A stretch of 64,000 nucleotides of DNA from Flavobacterium cutihirudinis. Its GTDB lineage: Bacteria > Bacteroidota > Bacteroidia > Flavobacteriales > Flavobacteriaceae. Positions 42,647-51,828 of this stretch are shown in pieces. Below the pieces are notes generated by a model. That model searched no databases. It was given only the letters and a program-made list of their open reading frames with translations, and was not told the origin of the DNA. The stretch lies in NCBI RefSeq assembly GCF_003385895.1, contig NZ_QRDQ01000010.1:372001-436000 (forward strand), in the 5' to 3' direction. The position numbers and the translations under genes were made by a program. How positions within the stretch are numbered: the first letter of the stretch is position 1; every line of letters begins with the position of its first letter.

Positions 42647-42760
42647 GTTTCACGTTTCATGTTTCAAGTTGACTTACTTTGCGAACTTTGCGTTTTGTAA
42701 AACCTTTTTTAAATATACTCTTTGTGTTCTTTGCGTTAAAATTTTACCTTCTAGAAGTTA
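42647..42760. repeat. Degenerate repeat block upstream of gldF
   Basis: Three tandem 7-bp units GTTTCAC/GTTTCAT/GTTTCAA (42647-42667). Two imperfect copies of a TTTGYGNNCTTTGCG phrase follow (42679-42692 and about 42721-42735). They resemble the inner arm of the palindrome at 38648-38803 and may be a decayed half-copy of it. Confidence 0.45.
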
Positions 42761-42776
42761 CTAGAACCCTGAAAGT

Positions 42777-43073
42777 TTAAACTAAAGAAACAACTTTATC
42801 TACACTCCAGGCTTCTGGTTTTGCATTGAATAGTTTCTTTGTAAAACTCCAAACAGTGTCAAAAAGTTCAGATTGTCTGTAATTTTCTAAATCTTCTTCG
42901 GTTTCCCAATAACTATAGGTAAAGAAAATACATTTGTCATTTTTATCCTGATACAATTCTAAAAAACGATTTCCTTCGGCATTTCGTATTTTATGTTTTA
43001 TGGATTCAAAATTCTCTAGAAAATCAGGAATTTTTTCTTCGTGAAAACTCATTTTTACTATTCTTACGAACAT
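42777..43073 (-). CDS. Antibiotic biosynthesis monooxygenase (ABM) domain protein
   Basis: 98 residues. A ferredoxin-like ABM fold is suggested by FVRIVKMSFHEEKIPDFLEN, LELYQDKNDKCIFFTYSYW and a C-terminal helix near FDTVWSFTKKLF. ABM proteins include quinol and haem-degrading monooxygenases, and many are small dimers of unknown substrate. No haem-iron context is nearby. Single gene between repeat elements. Confidence 0.8.
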   Translation of the reverse strand: MFVRIVKMSFHEEKIPDFLENFESIKHKIRNAEGNRFLELYQDKNDKCIFFTYSYWETEEDLENYRQSELFDTVWSFTKKLFNAKPEAWSVDKVVSLV

Positions 43074-43200
43074 ATATTCAATTTTAGATTTCTGAAATTA
43101 GATTTTAGATTTGTTGCAGTCTAAAAGCATTTCAGGTGCGCAAAAATACCAAAATTGATTGTTCTTTTTGTGAAAATTTAGAATAGTTTTTAGACAATAT

Positions 43201-43302
43201 TGTCATTTCGACGAAGGAGAAATCTTCGCAAGAAACTCCGCATGAAAAGTAGTCAATCTTTGTAGAGTTACTCGTGGAGATTTCTCCTTCGTAGAAATGA
43301 CA
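43201..43302. repeat. 102-bp intergenic palindrome
   Basis: The arms at 43201-43225 and 43278-43302 are complementary over 25 bp with one mismatch (TGTCATTTCGACGAAGGAG...), and a partly matching inner ACTC/GAGT pair extends them. It is a hairpin-forming repeat, unrelated in sequence to the 38648 palindrome. It lies between the ABM gene and the SAM hydrolase gene. A 68-codon frame across it is an artefact. Confidence 0.82.
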
Positions 43303-43361
43303 AAAAAGGCGAAATAAATTCAGTGTAAATCTGCACAATCAGCTAAATCTACAAGCGATTA

Positions 43362-44192
43362 TTATGAAAACTTAATTGTAATAACATCACGATAATTCAA
43401 TCCCAACAAACTATTTGCAGAGCCAACTTTTGAAGGATTGCTTCTAAAAATTGCAATTTCAAGAAAACCGGCTTCATTGAAAATAGCTAGTTTTTCTCCT
43501 TCATAGGTTTTAATCGGATATTTATCTGAAGTTGCAATAGCCGAATAATTAGGAAGTATTGTTTTAATACTTTTTGGTTTCATCACGATTTCGTAAGGAC
43601 GGCCTCGGGAAATTTCCAAAAACTGTTTTTTAGAAATATTAGTCACAACGTTTCCGAAATGATCGATGTAAATAACATAGCCTTTTAATGAATTTCCGTC
43701 TGCACCAACAACAGCCTGAAGTTCTGTAACCTCTTTAACGGCCGAAATTTCTTTGCCAATTACATTCAGTAATCCGCCTTTAGCTAAATGTGAAGCCACT
43801 TGAATAAAAATATCCAAATCGGTAGATTCTATCGGGAAACGATCGTGAATATTGATTGCCACAATTTTTTGCGGAACAATTTTCTGCGTAAGCATACTTA
43901 ATATTCCGTTATCGGCACAAATAAAGTAATGATCATTCCATTGCATGGCAATATGCTGGTTCTCTTTATTGCGTTCAATATCAACACCAATAAGGTGTAC
44001 AGTTCCTTTTGGAAAACTCAAGTAGGAGGCGCCAATTACATAGCTAGCTTCGGCAGTATTAAAAGGATCAATGTCATGAGAAATGTCAACGATCTGAGCC
44101 TTTGGATTTTCAGAAAGTAATTTACCCTTCAGCGAACCAACAAAGTGGTCTTTTAAGCCGTAATCAGTAGTGAGGGTAATTATTGACATCAT
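43362..44192 (-). CDS. SAM hydrolase (DUF62 / SAM hydroxide adenosyltransferase family)
   Basis: 276 residues. The conserved N-terminus is IITLTTDYGLKDHFVGSLKG, followed by DISHDIDPFNTAEASYVI and PKGTVHLIGVDIER. The C-terminal barrel has YVIYIDHFGNVVTNI. Family members hydrolyse S-adenosyl-L-methionine to adenosine and methionine; related enzymes are SAM-dependent halogenases. No halogenase context is seen, so the hydrolase reading is preferred. Confidence 0.9.
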   Translation of the reverse strand: MMSIITLTTDYGLKDHFVGSLKGKLLSENPKAQIVDISHDIDPFNTAEASYVIGASYLSFPKGTVHLIGVDIERNKENQHIAMQWNDHYFICADNGILSMLTQKIVPQKIVAINIHDRFPIESTDLDIFIQVASHLAKGGLLNVIGKEISAVKEVTELQAVVGADGNSLKGYVIYIDHFGNVVTNISKKQFLEISRGRPYEIVMKPKSIKTILPNYSAIATSDKYPIKTYEGEKLAIFNEAGFLEIAIFRSNPSKVGSANSLLGLNYRDVITIKFS

Positions 44193-44504
44193 TTTGTTTA
44201 TAACTATTGATAGTATTTAAATCTAATTTTCATTAAATTTGAGAAATGCAAATCTAATAATACTAAATACAAATTGAAAGAAAGAAAAGACAAATTATTA
44301 TTAGAATAGTCTTAGTATTCAGTTTCAGTTTTCAGTCCGTAAAAAGAATTGAATTTTGAAAGATAGTAAATAATCAGTATTTAGTTTGGAAAGTTTCTTA
44401 AGAGATTTTTAAACTGAGACTGCTACTGAAAACTTTAAACTAAAAAATACCCGACAGCCATAGATTTACAAAACAAATTTATTTTTAATTTAAATTTATC
44501 TCAT
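44193..44504. repeat. Gap with imperfect CAGTTTTCAGT inverted repeat
   Basis: 312 bp between the divergent SAM hydrolase and phoH genes. CAGTTTCAGTTTTCAGTC (44320-44337) is partly mirrored by ACTGAAAACTTTAAACT (about 44425-44441). The same CAGTTTTCAGT phrase recurs at 50387-50463, so this looks like a worn copy of that element. Both promoters must also lie here; I could not fix them. Confidence 0.45.
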
Positions 44505-45455
44505 TTGAACGAAAGAATTATCGAGCTAATAGACATCGCTCCAAAAGACTTTTGGGGCGCGCAGGATTCTCATCTTGAAATTATTAAAAAGTACTACCCA
44601 AAGCTTAAAATCGTAGCGCGAGGGACCACTTTGAAAGCCTTTGGCGAAAAAGAAGTTTTAGATGAATTCGAAAAGAGATTTCAGAGGCTTATGCTTCATT
44701 TTACCAGATACAACAACATTGATGACAATGTAATTGAACGTGTAATAATGAGTGATGGTCAGGAAGAGAAAAAAGCTTATGATCATGACAAAATTTTAGT
44801 TCACGGAGTTGGCGGTAAAATAATTAAAGCCATGACGCCTAACCAGCAGTTACTGGTAGACACGATCAAAAAAAATGATATGGTGTTTGCAATTGGACCT
44901 GCCGGAACCGGAAAAACGTATACGGGTGTTGCAATGGCTGTTAAAGCGCTAAAAGACAAAGAAGTAAAAAGGATTATTTTAACGCGACCGGCGGTAGAAG
45001 CAGGGGAGAACCTTGGATTTTTACCCGGCGATATGAAAGAAAAACTGGATCCTTACATGCAGCCGCTTTATGACGCTTTGCGCGATATGCTTCCTAACGA
45101 AAAACTCGAAGATTACATCTTAAAAGGAATTATTCAGATTGCGCCTTTGGCTTTTATGCGCGGACGTACTCTAGATAATGCTTTTGTAATTTTGGATGAA
45201 GCGCAAAATACCACGCACTCACAAATGAAGATGTTCTTGACCCGTATGGGAAAAAACGCCAAATTTATGATTACAGGTGATCCTGGTCAGGTCGATTTGC
45301 CACGAAGAACTATTTCTGGTCTTAAAGAAGCGATTTTGGTTCTGAAAGACATTGAAGGAATCGGAATTATTTATCTTGATGATAAAGATATCGTTCGCCA
45401 CAGATTAGTGAAAAAGGTAATCGACGCTTACAAGCAAATAGAAAACCACGACTAA
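44505..45455 (+). CDS. phoH: PhoH family ATPase
   Basis: 316 residues from a TTG start (44505); no ATG lies at the family's expected N-terminus (NERIIELIDIAPKDFWGAQ), so TTG is chosen. An N-terminal RNA-binding-like region precedes the PhoH ATPase with Walker A AIGPAGTGKTYTG near residue 132, LTRPAVEAGENLGFLPGD, and Walker B FVILDEAQNTT near 230. It is a cytoplasmic ATPase linked to phosphate starvation and RNA metabolism. A strong terminator follows. Confidence 0.94.
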   Translation: MNERIIELIDIAPKDFWGAQDSHLEIIKKYYPKLKIVARGTTLKAFGEKEVLDEFEKRFQRLMLHFTRYNNIDDNVIERVIMSDGQEEKKAYDHDKILVHGVGGKIIKAMTPNQQLLVDTIKKNDMVFAIGPAGTGKTYTGVAMAVKALKDKEVKRIILTRPAVEAGENLGFLPGDMKEKLDPYMQPLYDALRDMLPNEKLEDYILKGIIQIAPLAFMRGRTLDNAFVILDEAQNTTHSQMKMFLTRMGKNAKFMITGDPGQVDLPRRTISGLKEAILVLKDIEGIGIIYLDDKDIVRHRLVKKVIDAYKQIENHD

Positions 45456-45512
45456 AGTTTAATTTTAGTGAAATGTTAAATGTAAATCGTGAAATGTGTT
45501 TTAACATTTATT

Positions 45513-45566
45513 AATATTCGTTTTGTGTCTTTCTTTTTGAAAGGTGCAAAACGAATATTTTTTTTA
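45513..45566 (+). terminator. Intrinsic terminator after phoH
   Basis: AATATTCGTTTTG (45513-45525) pairs with CAAAACGAATATT (45547-45559), with an inner CTTTC/GAAAG stem and a closing T-tract. Confidence 0.88.
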
Positions 45567-45576
45567 ATAATTTTTT

Positions 45577-45834
45577 ATGAAGGATATAATTGATAATTTC
45601 GAAGTTAATGATAGAGGAAGTTTTGCGAAATTTATCGAATTATTACATGAAGATCTTTTAGGTAATCCTGATAATTGGGAAAATAAAACTTTGCACGACT
45701 TCTTGGAAAGTTTAGCGAGCTATGCGGAAGATATTCAAGGTTATTATGATAATACAAAACAGAATGTTGACGCGGACAAACCTGACTGGAAGACTTTTTC
45801 TGATATTTTTAAAGGAGCAAGAATTTACGAATAA
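45577..45834 (+). CDS. DUF7660 family small protein
   Basis: 85 acidic residues, soluble. The pattern FIELLHEDLLGNPDNWENKT, then LHDFLESLASYAEDIQGYY and a closing PDWKTFSDIFKGARIYE fits the DUF7660 family of small proteins with conserved Trp/Tyr. Function unknown. It lies 8 bp before the DUF1801 gene, so the two are probably cotranscribed. Confidence 0.65.
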   Translation: MKDIIDNFEVNDRGSFAKFIELLHEDLLGNPDNWENKTLHDFLESLASYAEDIQGYYDNTKQNVDADKPDWKTFSDIFKGARIYE

Positions 45835-45842
45835 TTTGAAAA

Positions 45843-46205
45843 ATGAAACAACTAGACGATTTCTACTTAAATCAAGAAGAACCTATAAAAGGGACATTTC
45901 TTGCATTAAAAGAAATCATTTTAAAACAAGACAAAGACATTACGCACGTTCTAAAATACGGAATGCCATTTTTTTGTTATAAAGGAAAAATGTTCTGTTA
46001 TTTATGGATTCATAAAAAATACAAAAAGCCTTATTTGAGTATAGTTGAAGGAAAATACTTTGATGAACCTTTTATGCTTCAGGAAGCACGTTCAAGAATG
46101 AAAATAATGCTGTTGGATCCAAATCAGGATTTGCCTTTAGAACAAATTGAATCTGTTTTAATAAAAGCGTTGAATTTATATAAATCGGGAATTATAAAGC
46201 TTTAA
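45843..46205 (+). CDS. DUF1801 domain protein
   Basis: 120 residues. Conserved DUF1801/YdhG-type features include the early helix FLALKEIILKQDKDI, VLKYGMPFFCYKGKMFCYLW and PYLSIVEGKYFDEP. These small cytoplasmic proteins are often encoded near regulators and have no firm function. It follows the DUF7660 gene by 8 bp. Confidence 0.8.
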   Translation: MKQLDDFYLNQEEPIKGTFLALKEIILKQDKDITHVLKYGMPFFCYKGKMFCYLWIHKKYKKPYLSIVEGKYFDEPFMLQEARSRMKIMLLDPNQDLPLEQIESVLIKALNLYKSGIIKL

Positions 46206-46286
46206 ATTGTTTAATAAGTATTATTTAACGAAATAGTTAAATAAATAATAAACTTGCCTTATATCTGGCCTTAAAACCTTCTAAAC

Positions 46287-46318
46287 TTTGGTCTTCCCAT
46301 CTTAAAGCCTTAAATTTG
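46287..46318 (+). promoter_or_regulatory. Bacteroidota-type promoter of the HAD phosphatase gene
   Basis: TTTG (46287-46290), a 20-bp spacer, then TAAATTTG (46311-46318). This is the best full -33/-7 match in the window, 25 bp before the start codon. Confidence 0.7.
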
Positions 46319-46343
46319 CAAAACAAAATAGTTGACAATTAAT

Positions 46344-47174
46344 ATGACAAAACTTAAAAATATAAAAGTTGTAGTAAGTGATCTTGACGGAACTTTACTC
46401 AACCCTCAGCATAGAATTTCAGAATACACAAAATCCATTTTTCAGGAACTTCACAATCAAAATTATCTTATCGTTGTAGCTACAGGTCGTCATCATCTTG
46501 ATGCAATGGCTATTATTGATACGCTTGAAGTTCCGGTATATTTAGTGAGTTCAAACGGAGCGAGAATTCATTCGCCAAATAAAGAAGAACTTTTTGCATT
46601 TAATCTGGACAGTGAAGTAGTTAAAGCGGCTTTGAATGTTGAAATCGATCCGGAGATTACGGTGGTTTTATTCAAAGAAAATGTTTGGCAAACCAACAAA
46701 GTAAATGAAAAACTGAATGCTTTTCAGGCGGATCTAAAATACCGTCCTGAGCTGGTTGATTATAATAATCTGGAAGATTTTGGCGCAATAAAAATCTTCT
46801 TTTCATGCGAAAATCATGAGAAATTAGTAAAATTAAAAGATGCAGTTTTGGCCAATTCTTCAGAACATTTGCATCATGCATTTAGCTTGCCAACTTGTTT
46901 GGAGTTTATGGATAAATCTGTGGATAAAGCAGTTGCTATAGAACAGGTTTTGGAAAAAGAAGGTTTTACATTAGCGGAAGCGGTTTCATTTGGAGACGGA
47001 TTCAATGATGTCCAAATGTTGTCTTCTTCAGGAAAAGGTTTGATAATGGGGAATGCTCCAGCAATTTTGAAAGAAACATTACCAAATTTAGAGGTTATAA
47101 AAACAAATGCCGAAGATGGTGTTGCGAGATATATTGCATCAAAAATTCTTGATAAAGAATTTGCAGTAAGTTAA
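46344..47174 (+). CDS. HAD superfamily (Cof-type) phosphatase
   Basis: 276 residues from the ATG at 46344; a TTG four codons earlier is less likely. Class IIB HAD fold: motif I VVVSDLDGTLLN near residue 10, the motif II Ser/Thr in VVATGRHHLDA, and motif IV SFGDGFNDVQML near 218, with the large cap between. These enzymes dephosphorylate sugar phosphates and similar small molecules; the specific substrate is not evident. A clear promoter precedes it. Confidence 0.9.
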   Translation: MTKLKNIKVVVSDLDGTLLNPQHRISEYTKSIFQELHNQNYLIVVATGRHHLDAMAIIDTLEVPVYLVSSNGARIHSPNKEELFAFNLDSEVVKAALNVEIDPEITVVLFKENVWQTNKVNEKLNAFQADLKYRPELVDYNNLEDFGAIKIFFSCENHEKLVKLKDAVLANSSEHLHHAFSLPTCLEFMDKSVDKAVAIEQVLEKEGFTLAEAVSFGDGFNDVQMLSSSGKGLIMGNAPAILKETLPNLEVIKTNAEDGVARYIASKILDKEFAVS

Positions 47175-47233
47175 TTGCAAAAATGTTTTTGTAGTTATTT
47201 TATTGCTAACTAATAAATTATATTTATTTTTAT

Positions 47234-47270
47234 AAGAGCTAGTTCTTTGTGAATCAGCTCTTTTTTTTTT
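47234..47270 (+). terminator. Intrinsic terminator after the HAD phosphatase gene
   Basis: AAGAGCT/AGCTCTT stem (47234-47240 with 47256-47262) followed by a T-tract. Confidence 0.8.
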
Positions 47271-47290
47271 AATCTTAATTTATTTTAACG

Positions 47291-47878
47291 ATGAAAGAAT
47301 TCTTTGCTAAAGTTGAGAGAAATTGTATTTCCGGAGCATTGTTGTTACTGCCACTTCTTGTTTTTTTTGTCTTACTTGAAAAAGTCTGGAAGTTTTTTCA
47401 GAATTATGGTGAAAAATTCGCACACTTCCTCCGTCTGGATCTTGTGTTGGGAAAATACGCTACAGATATTGTAGGAGGTATAATTTTAGTACTTCTAATG
47501 TATTTTAGTGGGTATTTAATGCGTTTGTCATTATTAAAAAGATTTACAAAATGGGTCGACGATAAGTTGATGATATTTTTGCCAGGTTACGAAAAGAATA
47601 AAAAAGAAGCTGAAGAAAAATTAAATGGTAGAAAGAAAAAACCAAGTACTGATTTACCTATATTATTAAAAAATGGCGATTACTGGCAACCTGCGCATTT
47701 GATCGAAGAAGATCAAAATGGAAATGCAGTTGTTTTTGTACCCAATGCGCCGGCTAAAGATCACGGACAAATTTTAATTGTAAAAACCAGCGACTTTAAA
47801 AAACTTCCGAATACAACACTTGGGAATCTTGATAATTCAATAAAGTCTTTTGGAAAAGGAATTTTGGGTTTTAAATAA
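47291..47878 (+). CDS. DUF502 family membrane protein
   Basis: 195 residues. Two membrane helices (about 15-32 and 55-78) flank a short loop, then a basic cytoplasmic stretch rich in Lys/Glu and a small C-terminal beta domain with VFVPNAPAKDHGQILIV. The opening RNCISGALLLLPLLVFFVLL is typical of DUF502. Members are uncharacterised inner-membrane proteins of bacteria and plants. Flanked by terminators, so monocistronic. Confidence 0.85.
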   Translation: MKEFFAKVERNCISGALLLLPLLVFFVLLEKVWKFFQNYGEKFAHFLRLDLVLGKYATDIVGGIILVLLMYFSGYLMRLSLLKRFTKWVDDKLMIFLPGYEKNKKEAEEKLNGRKKKPSTDLPILLKNGDYWQPAHLIEEDQNGNAVVFVPNAPAKDHGQILIVKTSDFKKLPNTTLGNLDNSIKSFGKGILGFK

Positions 47879-47901
47879 GGTTTTCATTCAATTATATCTA
47901 C

Positions 47902-47935
47902 AATCCTCAAACTAAATATTTGAGGATTTTTTTTT
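47902..47935 (+). terminator. Intrinsic terminator after the DUF502 gene
   Basis: AATCCTCAAA (47902-47911) pairs with TTTGAGGATT (47919-47928), followed by a T-tract. Confidence 0.88.
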
Positions 47936-48033
47936 GTAATCATTTGAAAATTAATAGTGTGTGGTTGGTTAAGTAAAAACAATTTTTTTAATAGCGCTCA
48001 AAGTGTATTTTTGTTTTCTTAAATATAACTGCC

Positions 48034-50382
48034 ATGATAAAAAAATGTTTTATTCTAACCTTTTTACTGCTTTCCATAACTGGAAATTCTCAGCAATTAA
48101 AATTAGAAGAAATAATGAAAGGGGAATCTTTCATTGGAAATCAACCTACAAACGGACGATGGTCTTTAGATGGGAAAAAGGTTTATTTTGAATGGAATCC
48201 AAAAGATGAATTAGGAACAAGTACGTATTATTGGCAAAAAGGAATGACTAAGCCAGAAATCGTTCAGCCAAAAGAAGCTGTTTTTTCTCAAATGGATTTC
48301 AAAAGCAAACCCGGTTCTGATATTGTTTATTATATCTATGAGGGAAGTTTGTATTCGTGCTCAATTCAGTCAAAAATTAGTAAAAAGCTTCTTCAGCAAT
48401 CGACACCAATATCAAATCTGCAATTAGGATCTGAAGCTGGAGTGTTGTTTTTTTCTCAAAATGATAATATTTTCAAATACAATACGAAAGAGGGAACTGT
48501 TTTGCAGATTACCAATTTCAGTAAAGGAATTAAAAATGAAACAAAACCAGAAAAGGAAACTTTTTTGAACACACAGCAAAAAGAATTATTTCAGTTCATT
48601 AGAGACAAAGAAGCTAAAAAACAATGGAATCTCGCTAAATCTAAAGCTGTAAAATCTGATTTTGCTAAAGAATATTTTTATGGAAAAGACAATTTTACGA
48701 GTCTTAAAGTAAATCCAAACGGAAATTTTGCCACTTTCAGTTTGATTGAAGATATAGAAGTGAAGCAAGAAAAAATGGAAGTTTTTATTACTGCTGATGG
48801 TTATAACCAAAGTCCGGAAACGAAAGAAAAAGTTTCGGTAAATAATTTTGTAAAAACGAAATTCGGAATTTATTCTGTTGCAAAAGACACTGTTTATTAT
48901 GTGAATTTTTCGACTTTAAGTCATATTCAGGACACACCAAAATATTTTCAGGAATATGAAAATCTAAAAAACAAGCCTAAAGAGGATAAACTGATTGTAG
49001 CTCAAGCTCCTGTTTATAATGAAAACGGATCATTGGCTATTGTCGAAATTAGAAGTCAGGATAATAAAGACAGATGGCTTGTAAATTTAAATCTGGAAAA
49101 AGGGACTTTTGAAGAAATTGAATATCAGCATGATGAAGCGTGGATTGGTGGTCCCGGAATTCCATCGTATTCTTTTGAATCAGGAAATTTAGGTTTTTTA
49201 GCTGATAATGAAACCATTTACTTTCAATCTGAAGCTACAGGATATTCTCATTTATATACTTATAATGTAAAAACGAAGAAAAAAACGCAACTAACAAAAG
49301 GAAATTGGGAAGTTCGTGAGGTTTCTTTATCGAAAGATAAAAAAGTGTTTTATTTGACAACAAATACAACGCATCCCGGAAATAGAAATTTCTACAAATT
49401 AGCTGTTGCCGATGGTGTTATGCAACCAATTTTAACTAAAGATGGTGCACATGAAGTTGTGCTTTCGCCTGACGAAAAATCACTTTTAGTTCGTTATTCG
49501 TACAAAAATATCCCTTGGGATTTTTATGTTGCCGAAAATAAAAAGAATACAACTTTACAGCAGATTTCATCTTCGGTTACTGAAGGTTTCAAAAAATATC
49601 AATGGAGAACGCCTGAAGTGATTACGTTTAATGCACAGGATGGAACTCCGGTAAATGCGAGAATTTATACGCCAAGCGCAGAAACAAAAAATAAAGCAGC
49701 AATTATTTTTGTTCACGGTGCTGGCTACCTTCAAAATGCACATAATTTCTGGAGCAATTATTATAGAGAATATATGTTTCATAATATGCTGACTGATTTG
49801 GGATACACGGTTTTAGATATTGATTATAGGGGAAGTGATGGTTATGGGCGTGATTTTAGAACTGGAATTTATCGTTTTATGGGCGGAAAAGATTTATCTG
49901 ATCATTTAGACGGGAAAAAGTTATTAATTGAAAAATACGGAATTGATGCTGATAGAGTAGGTATTTATGGAGGTTCGTACGGAGGTTTCATTACTTTAAT
50001 GGGAATGTTGACAGCTCCTGGCGAGTTTGCTTCGGGCGCTGCATTACGTTCCGTTACAGACTGGGCACATTATAATCACGGTTATACCGGAAATATTTTG
50101 AATTTCCCAGAGACAGATCCACAAGCGTATAAAAAAAGTTCACCAATTTATTTCGCAGATAATTTAAAAGGAAATTTAGTAATGCTTCACGGAATGGTTG
50201 ACGATAATGTTGAATATAAAGATGTTGTGCGTTTGTCTCAGCGTTTTATTGAATTGGAGAAAAAGAATTGGAGTTTGGCTTCTTTCCCGGTTGAATCACA
50301 CGGTTTTAAAGAAACCTATTCCTGGATCGATGAATACAGCCGAATTTTGAATTTATTTAATTCGACGCTTCTAAAGAAATAG
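48034..50382 (+). CDS. S9 family (prolyl oligopeptidase/DPP-like) peptidase
   Basis: 782 residues with a signal peptide (cleavage near GNSQ, residue 19). An N-terminal beta-propeller spans about 30-520 (RWSLDGKKVYFEW; DNETIYFQSEATG). The alpha/beta-hydrolase domain has the nucleophile in GIYGGSYGGFITLMG near residue 645, the acid in HGMVDDNVEYKD and the His in VESHGFKETYSW. It should cleave oligopeptides in the periplasm, releasing dipeptides or acting after Pro. A -7 element TATTTTTG lies at 48006-48013. Confidence 0.95.
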   Translation: MIKKCFILTFLLLSITGNSQQLKLEEIMKGESFIGNQPTNGRWSLDGKKVYFEWNPKDELGTSTYYWQKGMTKPEIVQPKEAVFSQMDFKSKPGSDIVYYIYEGSLYSCSIQSKISKKLLQQSTPISNLQLGSEAGVLFFSQNDNIFKYNTKEGTVLQITNFSKGIKNETKPEKETFLNTQQKELFQFIRDKEAKKQWNLAKSKAVKSDFAKEYFYGKDNFTSLKVNPNGNFATFSLIEDIEVKQEKMEVFITADGYNQSPETKEKVSVNNFVKTKFGIYSVAKDTVYYVNFSTLSHIQDTPKYFQEYENLKNKPKEDKLIVAQAPVYNENGSLAIVEIRSQDNKDRWLVNLNLEKGTFEEIEYQHDEAWIGGPGIPSYSFESGNLGFLADNETIYFQSEATGYSHLYTYNVKTKKKTQLTKGNWEVREVSLSKDKKVFYLTTNTTHPGNRNFYKLAVADGVMQPILTKDGAHEVVLSPDEKSLLVRYSYKNIPWDFYVAENKKNTTLQQISSSVTEGFKKYQWRTPEVITFNAQDGTPVNARIYTPSAETKNKAAIIFVHGAGYLQNAHNFWSNYYREYMFHNMLTDLGYTVLDIDYRGSDGYGRDFRTGIYRFMGGKDLSDHLDGKKLLIEKYGIDADRVGIYGGSYGGFITLMGMLTAPGEFASGAALRSVTDWAHYNHGYTGNILNFPETDPQAYKKSSPIYFADNLKGNLVMLHGMVDDNVEYKDVVRLSQRFIELEKKNWSLASFPVESHGFKETYSWIDEYSRILNLFNSTLLKK

Positions 50383-50386
50383 TGTT

Positions 50387-50463
50387 CAGTTTTCAGTCTC
50401 AGTTTTCAGTCTCGATTTTCAGTCACAGTTTAAGACTGGTAACTGAGACTGAAAACTGAGACT
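50387..50463. repeat. 13-bp tandem repeat forming an inverted repeat
   Basis: Units CAGTTTTCAGTCT (twice), CGATTTTCAGTCA and CAGTTTAAGACTG run in tandem from 50387. The downstream block GAGACTGAAAACTGAGACT (50445-50463) is the exact complement of 50395-50413, making a 19-bp-arm hairpin. The same phrase appears in decayed form at 44320-44441. Confidence 0.8.
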
Positions 50464-50493
50464 AAAAAAAGAATCTGAATAGATTCTTTTTTT
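50464..50493 (+). terminator. Intrinsic terminator after the S9 peptidase gene
   Basis: Perfect 13-bp arms (AAAAAAAGAATCT and complement) around a GAAT loop, immediately after the tandem repeat. A -7-like TAAATTTG for purC follows at 50508-50515. Confidence 0.88.
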
Positions 50494-50546
50494 ACTTTAA
50501 TTAGTTTTAAATTTGCATTCATAAAAATACAACACAACTATAGATA

Positions 50547-51500
50547 ATGAGTAACACCATCACAACCACAAATTTTAATTTCCCGGGTCAAAAATCAGTT
50601 TACCGTGGAAAAGTAAGAGAAGTTTATAACATTAATGACGATCTTTTAGTAATGGTTGCAACCGACAGACTTTCGGCTTTTGATGTGGTATTGCCTAAAG
50701 GTATTCCATATAAAGGACAGATTCTGAATCAAATTGCAACAAAATTTATGGAGTTGACTGAAGATATTGTGCCAAACTGGCTAATTGCTACTCCAGATCC
50801 AAACGTTGCTGTTGGACATTTGTGCGAACCTTTCAAAGTAGAAATGGTTATTCGTGGTTATGTTTCTGGCCACGCGGCACGTGAATATGCTGCAGGAAGA
50901 AGACAAATCTGCGGAGTTACAATGGCTGAGGGTTTAAAAGAAAATGATAAATTTCCTGAACCAATTATTACACCAACTACAAAAGCAGATAATGGTTCTC
51001 ATGACGAAGATATTTCTCGTGAAGACATTTTGTCAAAAGGAATTGTTTCTGAAGAAGATTATTTAGTTTTAGAAAAGTATACTCGTGCTTTATTCCAAAG
51101 AGGAACTGAAATTGCTGCTTCACGCGGATTAATTTTAGTTGATACAAAGTACGAATTCGGAAAAACAAAAGACGGTGTTATTGTTTTAATTGATGAAATT
51201 CATACTCCGGATTCTTCTCGTTATTTTTATGCTGATGGATATGCAGAAAGACAAGAAAAAGGAGAGGAGCAAAAACAATTATCAAAAGAATTCGTTCGTC
51301 GCTGGTTGATTGAAAATGGTTTTCAAGGTCAGGAAGGGCAACAAATTCCGGAAATGACAGATACTTACATCGAATCAGTTTCTGAAAGATATATTGAATT
51401 ATACGAAAACATTCTAGGAGAAAAATTTGTTAAAGCTGATATTGATAATATTGACAAGCGTATTGATAAAAATGTATTAGATTATCTAGCATCTAGATAG
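50547..51500 (+). CDS. purC: Phosphoribosylaminoimidazole-succinocarboxamide synthase
   Basis: 317 residues, the long SAICAR-synthetase form. Conserved features: [20 protein letters not shown] near residue 15, [56 protein letters not shown] and [16 protein letters not shown]. It catalyses step 7 of de novo purine synthesis, joining aspartate to CAIR with ATP. It stands alone rather than in a pur operon. Confidence 0.97.
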   Translation: MSNTITTTNFNFPGQKSVYRGKVREVYNINDDLLVMVATDRLSAFDVVLPKGIPYKGQILNQIATKFMELTEDIVPNWLIATPDPNVAVGHLCEPFKVEMVIRGYVSGHAAREYAAGRRQICGVTMAEGLKENDKFPEPIITPTTKADNGSHDEDISREDILSKGIVSEEDYLVLEKYTRALFQRGTEIAASRGLILVDTKYEFGKTKDGVIVLIDEIHTPDSSRYFYADGYAERQEKGEEQKQLSKEFVRRWLIENGFQGQEGQQIPEMTDTYIESVSERYIELYENILGEKFVKADIDNIDKRIDKNVLDYLASR

Positions 51501-51828
51501 TCTTTCATGGTTTAAAGAACTCTTTAAACTATGAAATTTATAACACAAAAATGCCTTACTATTCAGTAGGGCATTTTGTTTTTGTACAAATTGATAATAG
51601 ACAAAAAGCTAAAACGAATTATTTTGTTTGAACTTGGTTTGAATGATGTTTATTAAATAGATAGAAAAATATCGAGATTCTTTAATTTGTCTGGTCTTGT
51701 TTGAAAGTTCTGTTTTTAGTTTTTTAGAACGAAGAAAATATTTATTAAATTTTTGACGAAAGCATAATTATAATTCTGAGCAATAGTATATATTTGGGTA
51801 CTATTAATCTTAACCTAAAATTTTAAGT
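51501..51828. terminator. Gap holding the purC terminator and the next promoter
   Basis: AAAATGCCTTACT and AGTAGGGCATTTT (about 51547-51577) form the purC terminator, and a smaller TGGTTTAAAG/CTTTAAACTA hairpin lies at about 51508-51532. TATATTTG at 51789-51796 is a likely -7 element for the lipoprotein gene. Otherwise empty. Confidence 0.75.

Noticed and set aside
43132-43338. 68-codon minus-strand frame across the 43201 palindrome
   Set aside because: It is formed by the repeat arms and shows no protein-like features.
43362-44192. SAM-dependent halogenase
   Set aside because: Same superfamily, but no halogenation context; hydrolases are far more common.
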